Positions 1-8,188 are shown, numbered from the stretch's first letter. The stretch: 47,125 bases of DNA from Stenotrophomonas pavanii (GCF_900101175.1 NZ_FNFQ01000016.1:40722-87846); one strand, 5' to 3'. Numbers and translations are program-made. The notes: a model not told the origin generated them from the sequence alone.

Positions 1-50
1 CGTTGGCCCGCACGTCGCGTGCGCAGGCGCGCGCAACGCGCATCGCTCTG

Positions 51-121
51 GTAGAGCCGGCCGCTGGCCGGCTTTGTCGATGCACCGAGCGGCCAAGCTG
101 CCGGCCAGCGGGCGGCACTAC
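51..121. repeat. GTAG-type REP dimer (SMAG-like)
   Basis: Two facing palindromic units. The left one starts GTAG at 51 and has the GCCGGCC-GCT-GGCCGGC stem; the right one (about 95-121) is its mirror and ends CACTAC, the reverse complement of GTAGTG. The right unit has one altered base in the stem (GGGCGGC). GTAG-led palindromes are the known REP class of Stenotrophomonas. It sits about 80 bases upstream of the first gene. Bases 1-50 show nothing I can assign. Confidence 0.85.
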
Positions 122-203
122 CGTGGGTGCAGACCGCTGGGCCGCACTCCATATTTCACGCGCAGGCCGCAATAATGGCGGCAGATCCGTCCACCGAGCC
201 TGC

Positions 204-2381
204 ATGCCTGCCCGACAATCCCGCCTCAGCCGCCTCTGGGCCCACGAAAAGGCCAGCTACGGCCTGCGCGTGTTCATCGCGCTGGCCACCGCGGTTGCTG
301 TGTGCTGGCAGTTCGATGCACTGACTGCCCTGCCGGGCGTGTTCCTCGGCATCATCGCCAGTGCCATCGCGGAAACCGACGACAACTGGTGGGGCCGGAC
401 CAAGGCCGTGATGCTGTCGCTGCTGTGCTTCTGCCTCGCTGCGGCCTCGGTGATCTGGCTGTTCCCGTGGCCGTGGGTCTTCATCGGCGCGCTCGCACTG
501 TCCACCTTCGGCCTGACCCTGCTTGGCGCGCTCGGCGAGCGCTACGCGTCCATTGCCCAGGCCACGGTGACGCTGGCGATCTACACCATGATCGGCCTGG
601 AGCAGCACGGTGCCAGCGACCTGCACAGTGCGCTGGACGCGGTCAGCCACCTGCTGGCCGGTGCGGTCTGGTACGGCCTGTTGTCGATCCTGTGGACCGC
701 GCTGTTCGCCAACCGGCCGGTGCGTGAGCGCGTTGCGCGGCTGTACCAGGAACTGGGCCGCTACCTGCAACTGAAGGCCGCGCTGTTCGAACCGGTGCGC
801 GAAGCCGACCTGCAACGCCGCCAGCTCGACCTGGCCGAACAGAACCGCCGTGTGGTCGGTGCGTTGAACGAGGCCAAGACCGCGATCCTGGCCCGCTTCG
901 GCCGCTCCGGCCGACCGGGGGTGAATTCCGGCCTGTACCTGCGCCTGTACTACATGGCGCAGGATTTCCACGAGCGCGCGAGTTCCTCGCACTACCCCTA
1001 TGGCGCGCTGGTGGACGCGTTCTTCCACAGCGACGTGCTGTACCGCTGCCAGCGCCTGCTCGACCTGCAGGGCCAGGCCTGCGCGCGCCTGGGCGAAGCG
1101 ATCCGCCTGCGCCGCCCGTTCGTGTACGGCGAAAGCAACCAGCAGGCCGGCCGTGACCTGGCCGATGCGCTGGCCTACCTGCGCGACCAGCAGCGGCCGC
1201 AATGGCAGCGCCTGCTCGCTTCACTGGACCTGCTGGTGCACAACCTGCGCAGCATCGAACGGCGGCTGCTGGATGCCGAGCGTTCCGAAGCCAGCCTCGA
1301 CAACGTCGACACCCGTCTGCGCGACAGCAACCCGCACACGTTGCGCGAGATGGGCGTGCGCATCCGCCAGCAGCTCACGCCCGGCTCGGTGCTGTTCCGC
1401 CATGGCCTGCGCATGGCGCTGGCGCTGATCGCCGGCTTTGCCGCGATCCGCCTGTTCAATGCGCAGAACGGCTCGTGGGTGCTGCTGACCATCGTGTTCG
1501 TGTGCCGGCCCAACTTCGGCGCCACCCGCCAGCGCCTGGCGCAGCGCATCGTCGGCACGCTGGCCGGCCTGGTGCTGACCTGGGCGCTGCTGCAGCTGTT
1601 CCCGCAACTGCACGTGCAGCTGCTGATCGCCCTGCTGTCGGCGCTGCTGTTCTTCTTCACCCGCACCGACCGCTACCTGGTGGCGTCGGCGGCCATTACG
1701 GTGATGGCCCTGACCTGTTTCAACCTGATCGGTGATGGCTTCGTGCTGATCGTGCCGCGCATGGTCGATACGGTGCTGGGCTGCGCGATCGCCGCAGCGG
1801 CGGCGTTCCTGATCCTGCCCGACTGGCAGGGCCGCCAGCTTCACCTGGTGCTGGCGCGCGTGCTGGACACCGCCGCACGCTACCTGGATTCGGTGCTGGG
1901 CCAGTACCGCAGCGGCATGCGCGACGACCTTGCCTACCGCATCGCCCGCCGCGACATGCACAACGCCGATGCTGCGCTGTCCACCGCGCTGTCGAACATG
2001 CTGCGCGAGCCGGGCCATGTCCGCCGCAACCTGGACGCCGGCTTCCGTTTCCTGGCGCTGTCCAACACCCTGCTCGGTCATCTGTCGGCCCTGGGCGCGC
2101 ATCGCGACCAGGTGGACAGCTATGCCGGCGATCCGCTGGCATTGGCGGCCGGTGAGCGCGTGCGCAAGGCACTGCAGCAGCTGGCCTCGGCGCTGGCCGC
2201 TCGGCAACCGGTCGCCGAGGATGACAACGACGCTGACCGCGCGGTGGCCGCAGAGCTGGAGCAGATCGAGGACGCGATGCCGCCGAAACTGCAGCTGATC
2301 CGCACGCAGATGGCACTGGTCCTGCGGATGCTGCCGAAGGTGCGGGCGGCGGCCAATGAGGCGGTAACCAGTCTGACCTGA
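204..2381 (+). CDS. yccS: YccS-type FUSC family inner-membrane protein
   Basis: 725-residue protein with the two-block layout of the YccS/YhfK (FUSC) family: a first cluster of hydrophobic helices at about residues 20-165, a soluble Arg/Glu-rich region at about 170-390, a second helix cluster at about 395-545, and a soluble C-terminal tail. E. coli YccS is 717 residues, so the length fits. FUSC proteins are thought to be efflux-type permeases, but substrates are mostly unknown. ATG 204 was chosen because it begins the conserved part; the open frame upstream runs through a REP element and is not conserved-looking. No strong ribosome site is visible. It is followed closely by the MFS-PlsC gene, possibly co-transcribed. 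Confidence 0.85.
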   Translation: MPARQSRLSRLWAHEKASYGLRVFIALATAVAVCWQFDALTALPGVFLGIIASAIAETDDNWWGRTKAVMLSLLCFCLAAASVIWLFPWPWVFIGALALSTFGLTLLGALGERYASIAQATVTLAIYTMIGLEQHGASDLHSALDAVSHLLAGAVWYGLLSILWTALFANRPVRERVARLYQELGRYLQLKAALFEPVREADLQRRQLDLAEQNRRVVGALNEAKTAILARFGRSGRPGVNSGLYLRLYYMAQDFHERASSSHYPYGALVDAFFHSDVLYRCQRLLDLQGQACARLGEAIRLRRPFVYGESNQQAGRDLADALAYLRDQQRPQWQRLLASLDLLVHNLRSIERRLLDAERSEASLDNVDTRLRDSNPHTLREMGVRIRQQLTPGSVLFRHGLRMALALIAGFAAIRLFNAQNGSWVLLTIVFVCRPNFGATRQRLAQRIVGTLAGLVLTWALLQLFPQLHVQLLIALLSALLFFFTRTDRYLVASAAITVMALTCFNLIGDGFVLIVPRMVDTVLGCAIAAAAAFLILPDWQGRQLHLVLARVLDTAARYLDSVLGQYRSGMRDDLAYRIARRDMHNADAALSTALSNMLREPGHVRRNLDAGFRFLALSNTLLGHLSALGAHRDQVDSYAGDPLALAAGERVRKALQQLASALAARQPVAEDDNDADRAVAAELEQIEDAMPPKLQLIRTQMALVLRMLPKVRAAANEAVTSLT

Positions 2382-2423
2382 TCGCGGGCAGGAATGCTAG
2401 GCTGCGCCGGTCAAGGAGGTTCC

Positions 2424-4313
2424 ATGTCCGGTCACAACCAGTTCGCCCTGCTGCGCCAGCGCCGCTTCCTGCCGTTCTTCGTGGTGCAGGCGCTCGGTGC
2501 GTTCAATGACAACGTGTACCGGCAGGCGATCATCAGCATGCTGCTGTTCATGGCCGTGCCGGAAGAAGAACTGGGGTTGTACGCCACCCTGGCGCCGGCC
2601 ATCTTCATCATGCCGTATTTCCTGTTCTCGGCACTGGCCGGGCAGATCGCCGACAAGCTGGAGAAATCGCGCCTGATCGTGATCACCACCACCATGGAGA
2701 TCGTGATCATGTCGCTGGCGGCCACCGGCTTCCTCACCCAGAGCCTGCCGGTGCTGCTGGTCGCGCTGTTCTGCACCGGCATGCAGTCGACCCTGTTCGG
2801 CCCGGTGAAGTACTCGGTCCTGCCCTCGGTGCTCAGGCCCGAGGAGCTGACCGGCGGCAACGGCCTGGTCGAGATGGGCACCTCGATGTCGATTCTCTCC
2901 GGCATGATCGTCGGTGGCCTGGTGTTCACCGTGGCCGGCAGCCACGGCACCGTGGTGGCCGCGTGCGCGATCATCGCACTGGCGATCTGCGGCAACATCG
3001 CCGCGCGCCTGATCCCGAAGGTCGATGCCGGCGACCCTGCTCTGAAGATCAACTGGAACCCGCTGCCGGAATCGCTGGCGGTGCTGCGCATGGCGCGCCA
3101 GCAGAAGGCCGTGCGCAACTCGATCCTGGGCGTGTCCTGGTTCTGGTTCGTCGGCACCGTACTGACCTCCCAGCTGCCGGCCTACGCGGTCACCAACCTG
3201 GGCGGCGAGCCGACCCTGTACATCTTCGCGCTGGCCCTGTTCTCGGTCGGCACCGGCGTCGGCTCGCTGCTGTGCGAAAAGCTGTCGGCCCGTACCGTGG
3301 AAATCGGCCTGGTGCCGCTGGGCGCGTTTGGCATGACCGCGTTCCTGCTCGACCTGTACTTCGCCCGCAGCGGCGAAGCGACCGTGCACGGGCTGACCAT
3401 CGGGCCGTTCCTGCAGCAGCCCGGCAGCCTGCGCATCGTCATCGACCTGATCGGCATCGGCCTGTTCACCGGCATCTTCGTGGTACCCCTGTTCGCGCTG
3501 ATCCAGAGCCGCACCCCGAAGGCGCAGATGTCGCGCGTGTTCGCGGCGTTGAACATCCAGAACTCGGGCTTCATCGTCGCTGCGGCGCTGCTGTCGCTGG
3601 CCGCGCACACGCTGCTGCACTGGACCATTCCGCAGCAGTTCCTGGCACTGGCCATCGCCAACGCGCTGGTGGCGATCTACATCTTCACCATCGTCCCCGA
3701 ATTCCTGATGCGCTTCCTCAGCTGGCTGATGGTGCGCACCCTGTACCGGCTGCGCCCGCACGGCATCGAGGCCAACGTGCCGGACGAAGGTGCCGCACTG
3801 CTGGTCTGCAACCACGTCAGCTACATGGACGCGCTGATCCTGTCGGCGACGATTCCGCGCCCGGTGCGCTTCGTCATGTACTACAAGATCTTCAACATCC
3901 CGGTGATGCGCTGGATATTCCGGACTGCCAAGGCGATCCCGATTGCCGGCGCGCGCGAGGACCCGGCGCTGATGCAGCGCGCGTTCGACGAGATCGACGC
4001 TGCGCTGGCCGAGGGTGAGCTGGTATGCATCTTCCCGGAGGGTGCGCTGACCCGCGACGGAGAGATGGCGCCGTTCAAGTCCGGCGTCGAGAAGATCCTC
4101 GAGCGACGGCCGGTGCCGGTGGTGCCGATGGCCCTGCGTGGCATGTGGTCGAGCATGTGGAGCCGGCGCGACAGCCGGCTTGGCCGCATGCGGGTGCCGC
4201 GTCGTTTCCGCGCCACGGTCGAGGTGGTGGCGGCACCGGCCGTGGATGGCCGCGCCACCAGCGCCCCGGTGCTGGAGGCTCAGGTGCGGGCCCTGCGTGG
4301 TGATCACGCCTGA
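2424..4313 (+). CDS. MFS transporter / PlsC acyltransferase fusion (LplT-like)
   Basis: 629 residues. About residues 1-410 are a 12-helix major facilitator domain starting with the LplT-like FNDNVYRQ motif; about 430-620 are a glycerophospholipid acyltransferase domain with the NHxxxxD block (His464, Asp469) and FPEG (537-540). LplT flips lysophospholipid inward and Aas/PlsC re-acylates it, so the fusion plausibly repairs lysophospholipid at the inner membrane. Unlike the longest members of the family, it has no C-terminal acyl-ACP synthetase domain. ATG 2424 is preceded by AAGGAGG at 2413-2419, which decides the start. It lies 42 bases after yccS. Confidence 0.88.
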   Translation: MSGHNQFALLRQRRFLPFFVVQALGAFNDNVYRQAIISMLLFMAVPEEELGLYATLAPAIFIMPYFLFSALAGQIADKLEKSRLIVITTTMEIVIMSLAATGFLTQSLPVLLVALFCTGMQSTLFGPVKYSVLPSVLRPEELTGGNGLVEMGTSMSILSGMIVGGLVFTVAGSHGTVVAACAIIALAICGNIAARLIPKVDAGDPALKINWNPLPESLAVLRMARQQKAVRNSILGVSWFWFVGTVLTSQLPAYAVTNLGGEPTLYIFALALFSVGTGVGSLLCEKLSARTVEIGLVPLGAFGMTAFLLDLYFARSGEATVHGLTIGPFLQQPGSLRIVIDLIGIGLFTGIFVVPLFALIQSRTPKAQMSRVFAALNIQNSGFIVAAALLSLAAHTLLHWTIPQQFLALAIANALVAIYIFTIVPEFLMRFLSWLMVRTLYRLRPHGIEANVPDEGAALLVCNHVSYMDALILSATIPRPVRFVMYYKIFNIPVMRWIFRTAKAIPIAGAREDPALMQRAFDEIDAALAEGELVCIFPEGALTRDGEMAPFKSGVEKILERRPVPVVPMALRGMWSSMWSRRDSRLGRMRVPRRFRATVEVVAAPAVDGRATSAPVLEAQVRALRGDHA

Positions 4314-4542
4314 TCGGCCGCGCGGCCGCCGGTAACCCTTCCAGGCAACAGCCCCATTCCCCCTGCCACGACGGCCTCTGTTTCATTGCAGGGGCCGTCA
4401 GACGCGCCCGGTCAAGGGCCATACACGGCAGTATCTGACTGTAACCGCATACATGCAGCGCAGGTTGAGGTAGATTACGCACCCACAGGGGGGAGGTTCG
4501 GCCAATGCACCAGGGCCGGCCACCAAGGAATGGAGTCTCGCT

Positions 4543-4830
4543 TTGAATCAACCGCCACCGCTCAGCCGTCCGGTCTACATCCCCAACCATCTGGTCTGGG
4601 CAATCCTGACGACGCTGTTCTGCTGCCTGCCGTTGGGCGTGGTGTCGATCGTCTACGCCTCCCAGGTCGATGGCCGCCGCGCGGCGGGCGACCTGCCGGG
4701 GGCCTACAGCGCGTCGCGCAAGGCGGGCTGGTGGGCGGTGGCTTCGGCCGTGGCCCTGCCGGTCCTGTTGTTGTTGTGGTTCGGGCTGTTCGGCGGCTTG
4801 GCCGTACTGGGCGCTCTTTCCGACCAATGA
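4543..4830 (+). CDS. CD225/dispanin family membrane protein (copy 1)
   Basis: 95 residues with the CD225/dispanin signature: NHLVWAILTTLFCCLP, then VSIVYASQV and AAGD, a second hydrophobic helix at the C-terminus. CD225 is the domain of animal IFITM proteins; bacterial members are small two-helix membrane proteins, mostly of unknown role. The start is TTG at 4543, placed after GGAG (4532-4535) and agreeing with the start of its neighbour; no ATG in this frame fits. The next gene (35 bases on) is a clear paralogue, so this is a tandem duplication. Confidence 0.85.
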   Translation: MNQPPPLSRPVYIPNHLVWAILTTLFCCLPLGVVSIVYASQVDGRRAAGDLPGAYSASRKAGWWAVASAVALPVLLLLWFGLFGGLAVLGALSDQ

Positions 4831-4864
4831 TTCACCACCACCACCCATCAAGGAGCTTGAACCC

Positions 4865-5143
4865 ATGAACACCGCCACTCCGCAGGTCCCGAACAACCTG
4901 GTCTGGGCCATCCTGAGCACCCTGTTCTGCTGCCTGCCGGCCGGCATCGTCTCGATCGTCTACGCCGCGCAGGTCAACGGCAAGCTGGCCGCTGGCGATA
5001 TCGCCGGTGCCCAGGAATCCTCGGCCAAGGCCAAGAAGTGGGCCATCTGGTCGGCCATCGCCGCCGTCGTGGTCGGCGTGCTGTACGGCATCCTGATCGT
5101 CGCTCTCGGCGGCATGGGTGCGATGAGCAACAGCGGCTACTGA
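4865..5143 (+). CDS. CD225/dispanin family membrane protein (copy 2)
   Basis: 92 residues. It shares with copy 1 the pattern NxLVWAILxTLFCCLP, xGxVSIVYAxQV and AAGD, then diverges in the second transmembrane helix, which here is Gly/Val-rich. The TM helices are at about residues 12-34 and 60-85, with a short polar loop that includes the conserved GD. AAGGAG at 4850-4855 gives a strong start at 4865. Membership of the family is clear; the molecular function is not known. It forms a compact unit with copy 1 and the DUF2752 gene. Confidence 0.88.
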   Translation: MNTATPQVPNNLVWAILSTLFCCLPAGIVSIVYAAQVNGKLAAGDIAGAQESSAKAKKWAIWSAIAAVVVGVLYGILIVALGGMGAMSNSGY

Positions 5144-5152
5144 TCCGCGTGG

Positions 5153-5180
5153 ACGGATCCGGCGCCTGCGCCGGATCCGT
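5153..5180. terminator. perfect 12-bp hairpin between CD225 copy 2 and DUF2752 gene
   Basis: ACGGATCCGGCG at 5153-5164 pairs perfectly with 5169-5180 around a CCTG loop. No T-run follows, so it is not a classic intrinsic terminator. It starts 10 bases after the CD225 stop and ends 6 bases before the DUF2752 ATG, so it would mask any ribosome site for that gene. It may stabilise the upstream mRNA end or damp translation of the third gene. Confidence 0.6.
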
Positions 5181-5186
5181 TGCTGC

Positions 5187-5612
5187 ATGTCCGCACTGCC
5201 CTCCCGATCCCGACTGGCCCGCTGGGCACCGCTGCTGGCCGCCACCGGACTGGCCGCCGGTGCCGCGCTGGTGCTGCGCAACGTCAATCCCTATGTCGCC
5301 GGCAATCCGTTGCCGAGCTGCCCGCTGTACGCGCTGACCGGCCTGTACTGCCCGGGCTGTGGCAGCACCCGCTGCCTGTATTCACTGGTCCACTTCGACC
5401 TGCCCGGCGCGATGGCGATGAACCCGCTGCTGGTCATCAGCCTGCCGTTCCTGTTGCTGATGCTGCTGAACACCGCCGGCATCCGCCCGCGCGTGCTCGA
5501 CCCGTTGATGCGGGTACTGGCCAATCCCACGTTCTGGCTCTGGCTGCTGCCCGGGTATGCGCTGCTGCGCAACCTGCCGTGGGCACCGTTCACCGCACTG
5601 GCACCGGTCTAG
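5187..5612 (+). CDS. DUF2752 domain membrane protein
   Basis: 141 residues with the DUF2752 hallmark CPGCGSTR (about residues 55-62, preceded by another Cys in LPSCPLYALTG), flanked by hydrophobic helices at about 12-32, 85-105 and 110-130. DUF2752 proteins are small membrane proteins of unknown biochemical role, often encoded next to CD225 or TM2 genes, as here. The paired cysteines could bind metal or be redox active, but that is inference. ATG 5187 gives the family's usual N-terminus; a hairpin ends 6 bases upstream. Confidence 0.82.
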   Translation: MSALPSRSRLARWAPLLAATGLAAGAALVLRNVNPYVAGNPLPSCPLYALTGLYCPGCGSTRCLYSLVHFDLPGAMAMNPLLVISLPFLLLMLLNTAGIRPRVLDPLMRVLANPTFWLWLLPGYALLRNLPWAPFTALAPV

Positions 5613-5669
5613 GTTTTCCAGCCAACGGCGCAGCCCCTCGTGGTGGGCGGCGTTTGTCGATCATGGGAT

Positions 5670-5775
5670 TGGCCGGGCGGGTGGACTGCGCAGGGGTCGC
5701 TGCAAGTACGTCCATGTAAGCTCGGTCGCCGCATCCATGCGGCTCACGCCCCTGCGCAGCCCACCCGCCCGGCCA
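5670..5775. repeat. large hairpin element 1 (27-bp arms, 52-nt core)
   Basis: The arm at 5670-5696 pairs with 5749-5775 (one mismatch in 27), enclosing a 52-base core at 5697-5748. The core contains an inner palindrome GCCGCATCCATGCGGC. The core is homologous, without gaps, to the reverse complement of the core of the hairpin at 5940-6045, though the arms differ. See findings. It lies between convergent genes. Confidence 0.75.
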
Positions 5776-5850
5776 CGGACAGTTTCCGTGCACGTCCACC
5801 ACGGAAAAGAAAAAGAAGATCAAAAGCAAAAGCGGATCGCTTCGCTACGC

Positions 5851-5873
5851 ATCCACGCATGGCGTGGATCTAC
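5851..5873 (-). repeat. GTAG-type REP, ATCCACGC-stem subfamily
   Basis: On the minus strand GTAG is followed by ATCCACGC-CAT-GCGTGGAT, a perfect 8-bp stem. The same stem recurs at 8163, 28631, 28824 and 45499, marking a REP subfamily different from the GCCGGCC type. Immediately downstream (5875-5894) lies another small imperfect hairpin, GTGTC...GACAC. Confidence 0.8.
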
Positions 5874-5939
5874 CGTGTCAACCAAGGTCGACACCCAACG
5901 GCAGTCGCATTTGACCCACCGTCACCGGGAAACTGTCGG

Positions 5940-6045
5940 GGGTGGGGCGGTGTGGGGCCGCAGGACCGTTGGCGCCATGGATGGCGCCATCGAGCCCCCA
6001 GGGACGGGTTTACGGCGTGTCCTGCAGCCCCACACCGCCCCGCCC
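5940..6045. repeat. large hairpin element 2 (27-bp arms, 52-nt core)
   Basis: The arm at 5940-5966 pairs with 6019-6045 (two mismatches in 27), enclosing a 52-base core at 5967-6018. The core holds the inner palindrome GGCGCCAT-GG-ATGGCGCC. It is in opposite orientation to element 1 and its core aligns with that of element 1 at 34 of 52 positions. The whole 5613-6129 interval has no gene I can support; it contains these two hairpins, one REP, a short tandem repeat and a small palindrome next to the ampE stop. Confidence 0.75.
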
Positions 6046-6066
6046 AACCCTCAGCAACCCAGAGCC

Positions 6067-6092
6067 GCTTTGGCTTTGGCTTTGGCTTTGGC
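6067..6092. repeat. GCTTTG x4 tandem repeat
   Basis: Four perfect copies of the hexamer GCTTTG (6067-6090), followed by GC. A GCAGGGCT-GCA-AGCCCTGC hairpin follows at 6103-6121, just beyond the stop of the ampE-like gene. Slippage-prone; no function is apparent. Confidence 0.8.
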
Positions 6093-6129
6093 CTCTGCAG
6101 GTGCAGGGCTGCAAGCCCTGCCAAAACAC

Positions 6130-7017
6130 CTACGTCACCCAGCCTGCAATCACCAGCAGGGCGAGAATCGCCAGCCACAGCAGCAGCATCCGCCACACCA
6201 GGCTCATCGCATCACGCAGGTCCGGCAGCCGCTGCCACACCGGCAACAGCCCGGCCTCGGTGTAATCGTGCGCATCCTCGCGCAGCTCGGCGTTGACGCT
6301 GGCCCGCGCCACCGCGCCCAGGAAACCGATGGTGCCCGCCAGGCGCTCGCCATGGGCCTGGCGCCAGGCCTTCCACGCCGTATCGAAGTTGCCCACCAGC
6401 GCCATCGAGAACGCCATCAGCTGCGCTACCGGCCACTCGATCCATCCCAGCAGGCGCTGCGCCAGTGCCAGCGGCTCCACCGGCACGCGTGCACGCATCG
6501 GGCTTTCCGCCATCAGCGCCAGCAAGCGGTAGCCCAACGCACCGGCCGGGCCCAGCAACAGGAACCAGAACAGCACCGCGAACCAGCGCCGCAGCGCATT
6601 GAGCACGGTCGCCTCGACCAGCGATGGCACGTCCTCGCGCAGGCTGCCGCCGGCGGATTGCAGGTTGCGCACGGCCGCCTGCCGCGTCGCCGCGTCATCG
6701 GCATCGATGATGGCTTCGATATCGCGATCCAGGTCGCGCGGCCCCCAGCACCAGGCCAGCACCGCCACGCCCAGCAGCAGCGACGGCAGGCCGAACAGCA
6801 CCCCGCGCAGCAGCCACGCCAGCAGCGCCATCAGCAACAGCGGCGGCAGCAGCGCCAGCGCCGCACCGGCCGGTCCCTGCCATGCCTTGCCGCCGTGCGC
6901 GTCCAGCCAGCCCAGCCAGCGCCGGAAGCCGTCGAAACGGCGCAGCGAAGCGGCAGCGGCGGGGGCAACATGGCCCAGGGCCAGCGCCACCAGCACGGCG
7001 GCCAGAGTGGTGAACAT
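6130..7017 (-). CDS. ampE: AmpE-like membrane protein (CobD/CbiB superfamily)
   Basis: 295 residues with hydrophobic helices at about residues 1-20, 52-95, 140-165, 185-205 and 275-293, and the family segment WFAVLFWFLLLGPAGALGYRL near residue 145. AmpE is an inner-membrane protein usually found beside ampD and linked to beta-lactamase induction signalling; its own biochemistry is unsettled. No ampD is next to this copy: the upstream neighbour is nudC, 145 bases away. The stop TAG lies within GTAG, with a small palindrome (6103-6121) 8 bases beyond. Family assignment rests on overall pattern, so moderately sure. Confidence 0.75.
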   Translation of the reverse strand: MFTTLAAVLVALALGHVAPAAAASLRRFDGFRRWLGWLDAHGGKAWQGPAGAALALLPPLLLMALLAWLLRGVLFGLPSLLLGVAVLAWCWGPRDLDRDIEAIIDADDAATRQAAVRNLQSAGGSLREDVPSLVEATVLNALRRWFAVLFWFLLLGPAGALGYRLLALMAESPMRARVPVEPLALAQRLLGWIEWPVAQLMAFSMALVGNFDTAWKAWRQAHGERLAGTIGFLGAVARASVNAELREDAHDYTEAGLLPVWQRLPDLRDAMSLVWRMLLLWLAILALLVIAGWVT

Positions 7018-7162
7018 GGCAGGTCTCCCTACGAAACAGAACGCTCGGCGCCGCTACCTTACCTGTCGCAGCGGCCCCCTCAGCGGTGAACCGGACTGTA
7101 ACCCGGGCCGTGTTCAGGTGGTGGCAATACAGCGGCCACCACGGCCCGGCGGCAGCGTCGGC

Positions 7163-8068
7163 TCAGCCCTGCTGCTCGCGGTACCAGTGCTCGATGAGCC
7201 CACGCGAAATCGAGATCGGCGGCGACAGGCGGATCCCCTCGCCGTCATCCTCCACATCACGGGCCAGCGCAGCGCCAACCTCGTCGGCACTGAACCAGCG
7301 CGCATCCTCCAGCTCGCCATCCACGGTCGGCAGGTCGTCCAGTGCCTGCGCACGGAAGCCGACCATCAGCGCGCCGGGGAACGGCCATGGTTGCGATCCG
7401 AGATACTGGCAGGCGGTTACCCGCACCTTGCTCTCCTCATGGACTTCGCGCACCACGGTCTGCTCGAAGGTCTCGCCGGGTTCGACGAAGCCGGCCAGGA
7501 CCGAGTAACGACGGGGGGCCCAGTTCGACTGCCGGCCCAGCAACAACCGCCCCTGGTTTTCCACCGCGACAATCACGGCCGGATCGACGCGGGGGTAATG
7601 TTCGGTGGAACACTGCGCGCAACGGCCGACGAAGCCGCCCCGGGCGAATGCCACGGCACCGCCACACACACCGCAGAAGCGGGTGCGCGAGTGCCAGTAG
7701 GACATGCCGCGGGCATAGCTGAAGGCGGTCGCGTCAGCCGTCGACCACAGCAAGGCCGCCTGGCGCAGATCAAGGCGTCTGGGTGCGCTCACCGTGACAT
7801 TGGCGGCTTCGACCGAGAACCACGCCTGTTCCCCACGCAGGCCAAGGAAGATCGCAGCACCGGGGCCACCACCGATGTCGGCGCCGGTCAGCGCCAACGG
7901 CTGGTCATCATCGCCGGTGAAGGCGCTGCCGTCCTGATCGAGGACGAGGATGCGCGCGCCCGGCCACAGGCGCGCCAATGCATCGGCATCCTCGCGCAGG
8001 GCATCGGCGCGCTCCAGGGGTTCGCCAACGAAGGCAAAACCGGAAAGCGGCGAAGGAGTATTGGGCAT
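7163..8068 (-). CDS. nudC: NAD(+)/NADH pyrophosphatase (NAD-cap hydrolase)
   Basis: 301 residues. The N-terminal NUDIX-like domain is followed by a four-Cys zinc ribbon (Cys132, 135, 150, 153), then a Nudix box starting at Gly193 (GFVEPGET...REVHEES) and the NudC-specific SQPWPFPGALM motif near residue 225. NudC cleaves NAD(H) to NMN(H) and AMP and removes NAD caps from RNA; it is cytosolic. Start ATG 8068 gives the expected N-terminus; the frame extends upstream without conserved sequence. A GTGGTGG/CCACCAC hairpin lies near its 3' end at about 7108-7150. Confidence 0.93.
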   Translation of the reverse strand: MPNTPSPLSGFAFVGEPLERADALREDADALARLWPGARILVLDQDGSAFTGDDDQPLALTGADIGGGPGAAIFLGLRGEQAWFSVEAANVTVSAPRRLDLRQAALLWSTADATAFSYARGMSYWHSRTRFCGVCGGAVAFARGGFVGRCAQCSTEHYPRVDPAVIVAVENQGRLLLGRQSNWAPRRYSVLAGFVEPGETFEQTVVREVHEESKVRVTACQYLGSQPWPFPGALMVGFRAQALDDLPTVDGELEDARWFSADEVGAALARDVEDDGEGIRLSPPISISRGLIEHWYREQQG

Positions 8069-8162
8069 CCGCCAAGCGTGCCGCCAATCGAGGCGGGTGG
8101 CAAGGTCGGCACTGTGCGCAGTTTGCCCGTGTGGTCCACAGGCGCGGTCGCGGGCACCGCGC

Positions 8163-8188
8163 ATCCACGCGTGGCGTGGATCTGCTAC
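8163..8188 (-). repeat. GTAG-type REP that provides the erpA stop codon
   Basis: On the minus strand GTAG (8188-8185), three bases CAG, then ATCCACGC-CAC-GCGTGGAT. The TAG of GTAG is the erpA stop. Same stem subfamily as the copy at 5851-5873, with a 3-base insertion after GTAG. Confidence 0.8.

Noticed and set aside
2397..4307. Long minus-strand open frame opposite the MFS-PlsC gene
   Set aside because: Arg/Gln/His-rich shadow of a GC-rich gene; no hydrophobic core, motif or ribosome site. Similar antisense frames over trpE, mrpA-D and hppD were dropped for the same reason.
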